Shown in pieces: positions 60,780 to 64,000 of a stretch of DNA of 64,000 nt. The DNA lies in the NCBI RefSeq assembly GCF_035317345.1, contig NZ_JAYKTU010000002.1; one strand, written 5' to 3'. Origin of the DNA: Cellvibrio fontiphilus (GTDB lineage Bacteria; Pseudomonadota; Gammaproteobacteria; Pseudomonadales; Cellvibrionaceae). Positions within the stretch are counted from its first letter, which is position 1; every line of letters begins with the position of its first letter. The notes beneath the pieces were generated by a model. It worked only from the letters and a program-made list of their open reading frames with translations, searched no databases and was not told the DNA's origin. Both the position numbers and the translations under genes were made by a program.

Positions 60780-62474
60780 CTAGAGCCCTTGGCTATCGGT
60801 CACCTGCGACTCCAAGAGCGCAGGGATCTTTTGTTCATCCAACTGTACCAGGAGTTTATCGGCACCCAGCACTTCATTCAAACGACGCAGGGTTTGCGCA
60901 CCAATAACCCCATCGGGAAGAATATTTTGGGTGCGCTGGAATAGTTCTACTCGTTTTTTCAATTTTTCGGTAAAGAACTGGCGAGTCAAAGGCGCCGGCT
61001 GTTGATCCAGACGCGCAAATTGCTCTGCGACCCAAGTCACCAGGTCACTTTTATCGCCCAGCTGCAAACTCTTATCAAAACCCTCGGGGCGCGACCAAAC
61101 ATAAACAAAATCGCCCGTCCATACTGGCGCGACATCACTCCAAGGCACAATTTTTTCCATACCATTTTCAATCACTAGTAAGTAATTTTCACTCAGACCA
61201 ACCACCAGCAAGTAAACCCATTTTTTATCATCAGTGGCCAAGGTCATTAACCCGGGACGGTTCACATCCTTCAATTCATCCCACGATGAAAGACGCGCTT
61301 TTTCGCAACTGTAATTAGCAGTTACCGATGACAAACAAGGGTTCATCCGGTTATCTATTGGGATGGCAAGGTAATCGAATAAAACTAATTGTGCAGCGAC
61401 CATATCTCGCGTCGCCATAGCAACTACGGGGGACGCCGGAGGTAAGGCTTCAGCTAAAACAGCTGCTGAAGACGCACTGATCGCCGAGCCGGGAGTGACA
61501 GAAGAAGCAATTTGCACCTGCGCCTCAGCTGTGGTTGGGGGAAAGTTCGACGGATCATCGGGTAATAAAAACCAGACGCCAGCCATAACCAGTGCCAAAA
61601 CACCAACCAAAAGCGCATGCCATGAAGTGCGCGCTGCCGCTATCTTTTCCTCTTCCTGCGTTGCGGTACCGGCAACCTCTTTTGTGGCTGCAGCAAAAAT
61701 ACGCTTATCGATTATATGTTGATTTTGTGCATAAGCACCCAGTAAAAGTCGCTCGCAAAGCACATTGATTAGCCGGGGTATACCGCCACTAAAGCGGTGG
61801 ATTTCCCTGATGATGGTATCGCTAAAAGGACGCTGGTGATCCGGTAAGCCAGCTATTTTGAGTCGGTGATGGATGTACGCCTTGGTTTCGGCTGGCGTAA
61901 GTGCTTCCAAATGAAAACGTGCAGTGATCCGCTGGGAAAGCTGGCGCAGCGCCGGGCGCGCCAGTAATTTCTTTAATTCAGGCTGCCCAACCAGCATGAT
62001 TTGCAAGAGTTTTTCTGTGGTAGTTTCAAGGTTGGTAAGCAGCCGAATTTGCTCTAGAACGGGCACCCTCAGCAGTTGAGCCTCATCAATCAGGAGCACC
62101 GTCTTGCGCCCTTTGCGGTGGTTATTGAGCAAAAAAACATTGAGTGCATCAGTGAGATTTTTTACCGTCAACTCATCATCAATATAGCTAACCCCCAACT
62201 CATCACAAATCGTGGACAGCAGTTCCGGCGCATTAGCAGTAGGGTTGAGAATAATCGCTATGTCGGTGTTATCAGGCAGCTGCTCCAGCAAGCAGCGAAC
62301 AATTGTTGTTTTACCCGTTCCGACTTCGCCCGTGAGCATCACAAAACCACCGTTTTGAATGCCGTAGAGCAAGTGAGCCAAGGCTTCCCTATGCTGGTCG
62401 CTCATAAAGAGATAGCGCGGGTTTACAGCGATTGAGAAGGCAGGTTCTTTCAACCCAAAAAATTCGTGATACAT
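60780..62474 (-). CDS. gspA: General secretion pathway ATPase GspA (ExeA-like)
   Basis: A 564-residue protein with an N-terminal AAA+ ATPase (Walker A GEVGTGKTT at 49-57, Walker B VLLIDEAQ at 126-133). A transmembrane segment lies at about 287-304 and a periplasmic region follows. A C-terminal peptidoglycan-binding repeat is near 510-550 (VELFQRTQNILPDGVIGAQTLRRLNEVLG-like). It works with GspB to place the type II secretin, the route by which the window's cellulases should leave the cell. The rest of the gsp operon is not here. Upstream Shine-Dalgarno is weak. Confidence 0.92.
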   Translation of the reverse strand: MYHEFFGLKEPAFSIAVNPRYLFMSDQHREALAHLLYGIQNGGFVMLTGEVGTGKTTIVRCLLEQLPDNTDIAIILNPTANAPELLSTICDELGVSYIDDELTVKNLTDALNVFLLNNHRKGRKTVLLIDEAQLLRVPVLEQIRLLTNLETTTEKLLQIMLVGQPELKKLLARPALRQLSQRITARFHLEALTPAETKAYIHHRLKIAGLPDHQRPFSDTIIREIHRFSGGIPRLINVLCERLLLGAYAQNQHIIDKRIFAAATKEVAGTATQEEEKIAAARTSWHALLVGVLALVMAGVWFLLPDDPSNFPPTTAEAQVQIASSVTPGSAISASSAAVLAEALPPASPVVAMATRDMVAAQLVLFDYLAIPIDNRMNPCLSSVTANYSCEKARLSSWDELKDVNRPGLMTLATDDKKWVYLLVVGLSENYLLVIENGMEKIVPWSDVAPVWTGDFVYVWSRPEGFDKSLQLGDKSDLVTWVAEQFARLDQQPAPLTRQFFTEKLKKRVELFQRTQNILPDGVIGAQTLRRLNEVLGADKLLVQLDEQKIPALLESQVTDSQGL

Positions 62475-62589
62475 AAGCGCAGCGTGGCACAGTTATTATG
62501 AATGACTCGATGGGCCGGAATAATAACAGGCCTGACTACATCAAGGCAGCATCTTCTTGGGGGCAACCCGCCCAGATATCATCAGCCAG

Positions 62590-63993
62590 CTAGAAATGCA
62601 CACCTGAACCGCGGGTTGCGACCACAGCCTCAATCTGATGTTGCGACCAGAGCGCTTTTGCCAGAGTTTGTAACGCTTCGGGTTCCCCGTGAACCAGATA
62701 AAAACGCGGACTTGAAGTAAAAGCCGCAGCCCAATTCAACAGTTGCTGTTGACCCGCGTGAGCGGAAAAGCCGCCCAGGGTATGAATTTTGGCGCGCACC
62801 ATAATTTCCTGGCCAAATAATTTGATCTTTTTAACTCCGTTGACCAGGATCCGCCCCAGCGTTCCTTGAGCTTGAAAACCGACAAAAACAACGTGGGTAT
62901 TCTTTTGCCAGAGACGGTGTTTAAAGTGATGGCGAATCCGCCCACCGGTACACATACCACTACCGGCAATGATAATGGCTCCGTTTTTCACCCGATTAAG
63001 TGCAATGGACTCTTCTACACTTGCGGTAATAGTCAGACAAGGGAGAAATTCACTGAGGGTGCGGCTGCGATATGCGTTCATCAAAGCGCGATCGCGAGCA
63101 TGCCAGTCGTGGCGCATTTGGTCATACACTTCGGTAACAGCGCCTCCCATCGGGCTATCCAGATAAACACGCCAGCCATTTAATTTGCCTTGGTGATACA
63201 TAAGGCCCAGTTGAAATAGCAACTCCTGAGTCCGGCCTATGGCAAACGCTGGTATAAGGATGTTACCGCCGTCTGCCGCAGCTTGTGCCAGCACCTGCTC
63301 GAACTCGACGATGGTATCGTCAAAAGAGCGATGATTGCGATCTCCATAAGTCCCCTCCATGACAACCACATCTGCATGACGCAATTGGGTCGGTTCAGGC
63401 ATGAGCGACGTATCCGGGTTACCCAAATCACCGGAGAAAACTAACGTCCTTGCGGTATCGCCCTGCCCCATGTGCAACTCCACTATCGCCGACCCAATAA
63501 TATGGCCGGCATCATGAAATACCAGTTTTAGCCCAGGCCCAACAGCTTGGGTAACACCATAGTTAACAGGCTCACAAAGGTCCAAGGTGCGCTCAACATC
63601 AAGGTCATCGTACTCAGGCCTCAACGGCTCATGTCCAGCTCGCTCTCGACGCAGGTTTTCATAATCCAAGTCGCGCAGATAAAGGCTGAGTGCATCTTTT
63701 AATAGAATGGGCAACAACCGCGCGGTTCCTTCGGTGCAGTGGATGCTCCCACGAAATCCACCGCGTACCAACCGTGGCAGACGTCCACTGTGATCCAGAT
63801 GGGCATGGGACAATATCACCGCATCAATCGCTGCAGGATCGAAGTCAAACTTTTGGTCTCCTCCCTCTTCACCCTGCAAGATCCCACAGTCCAATAGGTA
63901 ACGTTTGCCAGCGGTCTCCATTAAATGGCAAGAACCTGTCACTTCTTGAGCGGCGCCAAGAAAATTGAGCTGGTGCGTTTTTATACTGGTCAT
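62590..63993 (-). CDS. Metallo-beta-lactamase/beta-CASP RNase-like hydrolase
   Basis: A 467-residue protein of the MBL-fold RNA-processing exonuclease family (Ysh1/CPSF-73-like). The zinc motif HAHLDHSG lies at residues 63-70, with further ligands in the GHIIGSAIVEL and FSGDLGNPDTSL segments. A beta-CASP domain follows (IPAFAIGRTQELLF, then IIAGSGMCTGGRIRHHF and GGFSAHAGQQQLL). Homologues cleave RNA; the substrate in these bacteria is not known. The start lies seven bases from the window end, so its promoter and upstream neighbour cannot be seen. It is on the same strand as gspA but 115 bases upstream. Confidence 0.9.
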   Translation of the reverse strand: MTSIKTHQLNFLGAAQEVTGSCHLMETAGKRYLLDCGILQGEEGGDQKFDFDPAAIDAVILSHAHLDHSGRLPRLVRGGFRGSIHCTEGTARLLPILLKDALSLYLRDLDYENLRRERAGHEPLRPEYDDLDVERTLDLCEPVNYGVTQAVGPGLKLVFHDAGHIIGSAIVELHMGQGDTARTLVFSGDLGNPDTSLMPEPTQLRHADVVVMEGTYGDRNHRSFDDTIVEFEQVLAQAAADGGNILIPAFAIGRTQELLFQLGLMYHQGKLNGWRVYLDSPMGGAVTEVYDQMRHDWHARDRALMNAYRSRTLSEFLPCLTITASVEESIALNRVKNGAIIIAGSGMCTGGRIRHHFKHRLWQKNTHVVFVGFQAQGTLGRILVNGVKKIKLFGQEIMVRAKIHTLGGFSAHAGQQQLLNWAAAFTSSPRFYLVHGEPEALQTLAKALWSQHQIEAVVATRGSGVHF

Positions 63994-64000
63994 AACAACT

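Noticed and set aside
1..64000. CRISPR arrays, insertion sequences, prophage or integrase genes
   Set aside because: No regularly spaced repeats, transposase, integrase or phage structural gene is visible. The only dispersed-type repeat seen is at 24909-25010.

Overview
The window reads as chromosome of a Cellvibrio-type gammaproteobacterium, a plant-polysaccharide degrader related to Pseudomonas. The diagnostic genes are a GH6 cellobiohydrolase tail, a GH9 cellulase built as GH9-CBM10-CBM2 with poly-serine linkers, and a GH26 mannanase lipoprotein carrying a CBM10-like module. Gene order elsewhere follows gammaproteobacterial blocks: BrkB/arsC/wrbA/DUF2069, prfB-lysS, nudJ-mnmA-hflD-purB, serC-serA, bfd-bfr and gspA-gspB. 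I see no tRNA, rRNA, CRISPR array, insertion sequence or prophage.

Layout. 1-3.1 kb: two cellulase genes separated by a highly structured 3' UTR and a strong terminator. 3.1-13.7 kb: housekeeping genes (AvtA, CheY-like regulator, BrkB, ArsC, WrbA, SppA, Blc, LysS, RF2). prfB carries the classical programmed +1 frameshift. 13.9-15.4 kb: GH26 mannanase behind a palindromic operator. 15.4-20.7 kb: Mrp/ApbC and an RND adaptor-pump pair. 21-27.2 kb: nudJ-mnmA-hflD-purB, a REP-like inverted repeat, the ribosomal oxygenase and an acetyltransferase pair. 27.4-36 kb: an HU protein with a histone-H1-like tail, HIT protein, ProS, an orphan LamG lipoprotein, a second RND pair and MsrB. 36-49.4 kb: AlaA, the overlapping pdxB/NAD-kinase-like/methyltransferase operon, an SPFH-NfeD-patatin operon, FadD, a Nudix CoA hydrolase, SerA and SerC. 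49.4-57.2 kb: a leftward operon TonB-dependent receptor > SapC-like > two tryptophan-halogenase-like flavoproteins. 57.2-64 kb: Ung, an OxyR-type peroxiredoxin promoter and gene, Bfd-Bfr iron storage, GspA/GspB secretion genes and a beta-CASP RNase-like hydrolase.

The best candidate for an undescribed system is the 49.4-57.2 kb locus. The same 14-bp palindrome TGACAGCGCTGTCA occurs at both ends of the operon. Each copy is fused to a perfect leftward TTGACA -35 box. One copy drives the TonB receptor. The other drives no protein gene, but a roughly 130-nt unit made of two hairpins plus a strong intrinsic terminator. This looks like a small RNA under the same LacI-type repressor as the receptor. 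One of its single-stranded CU-rich linkers can pair with the receptor's Shine-Dalgarno region. The reading is by eye and needs RNA-level and comparative tests.

How the parts fit: secreted cellulases and the surface mannanase release oligosaccharides, the type II secretion assembly proteins GspA/GspB serve export, and the TonB receptor operon probably imports and processes a glycan-derived ligand. The remaining genes are core metabolism, translation, efflux and oxidative or iron stress functions.
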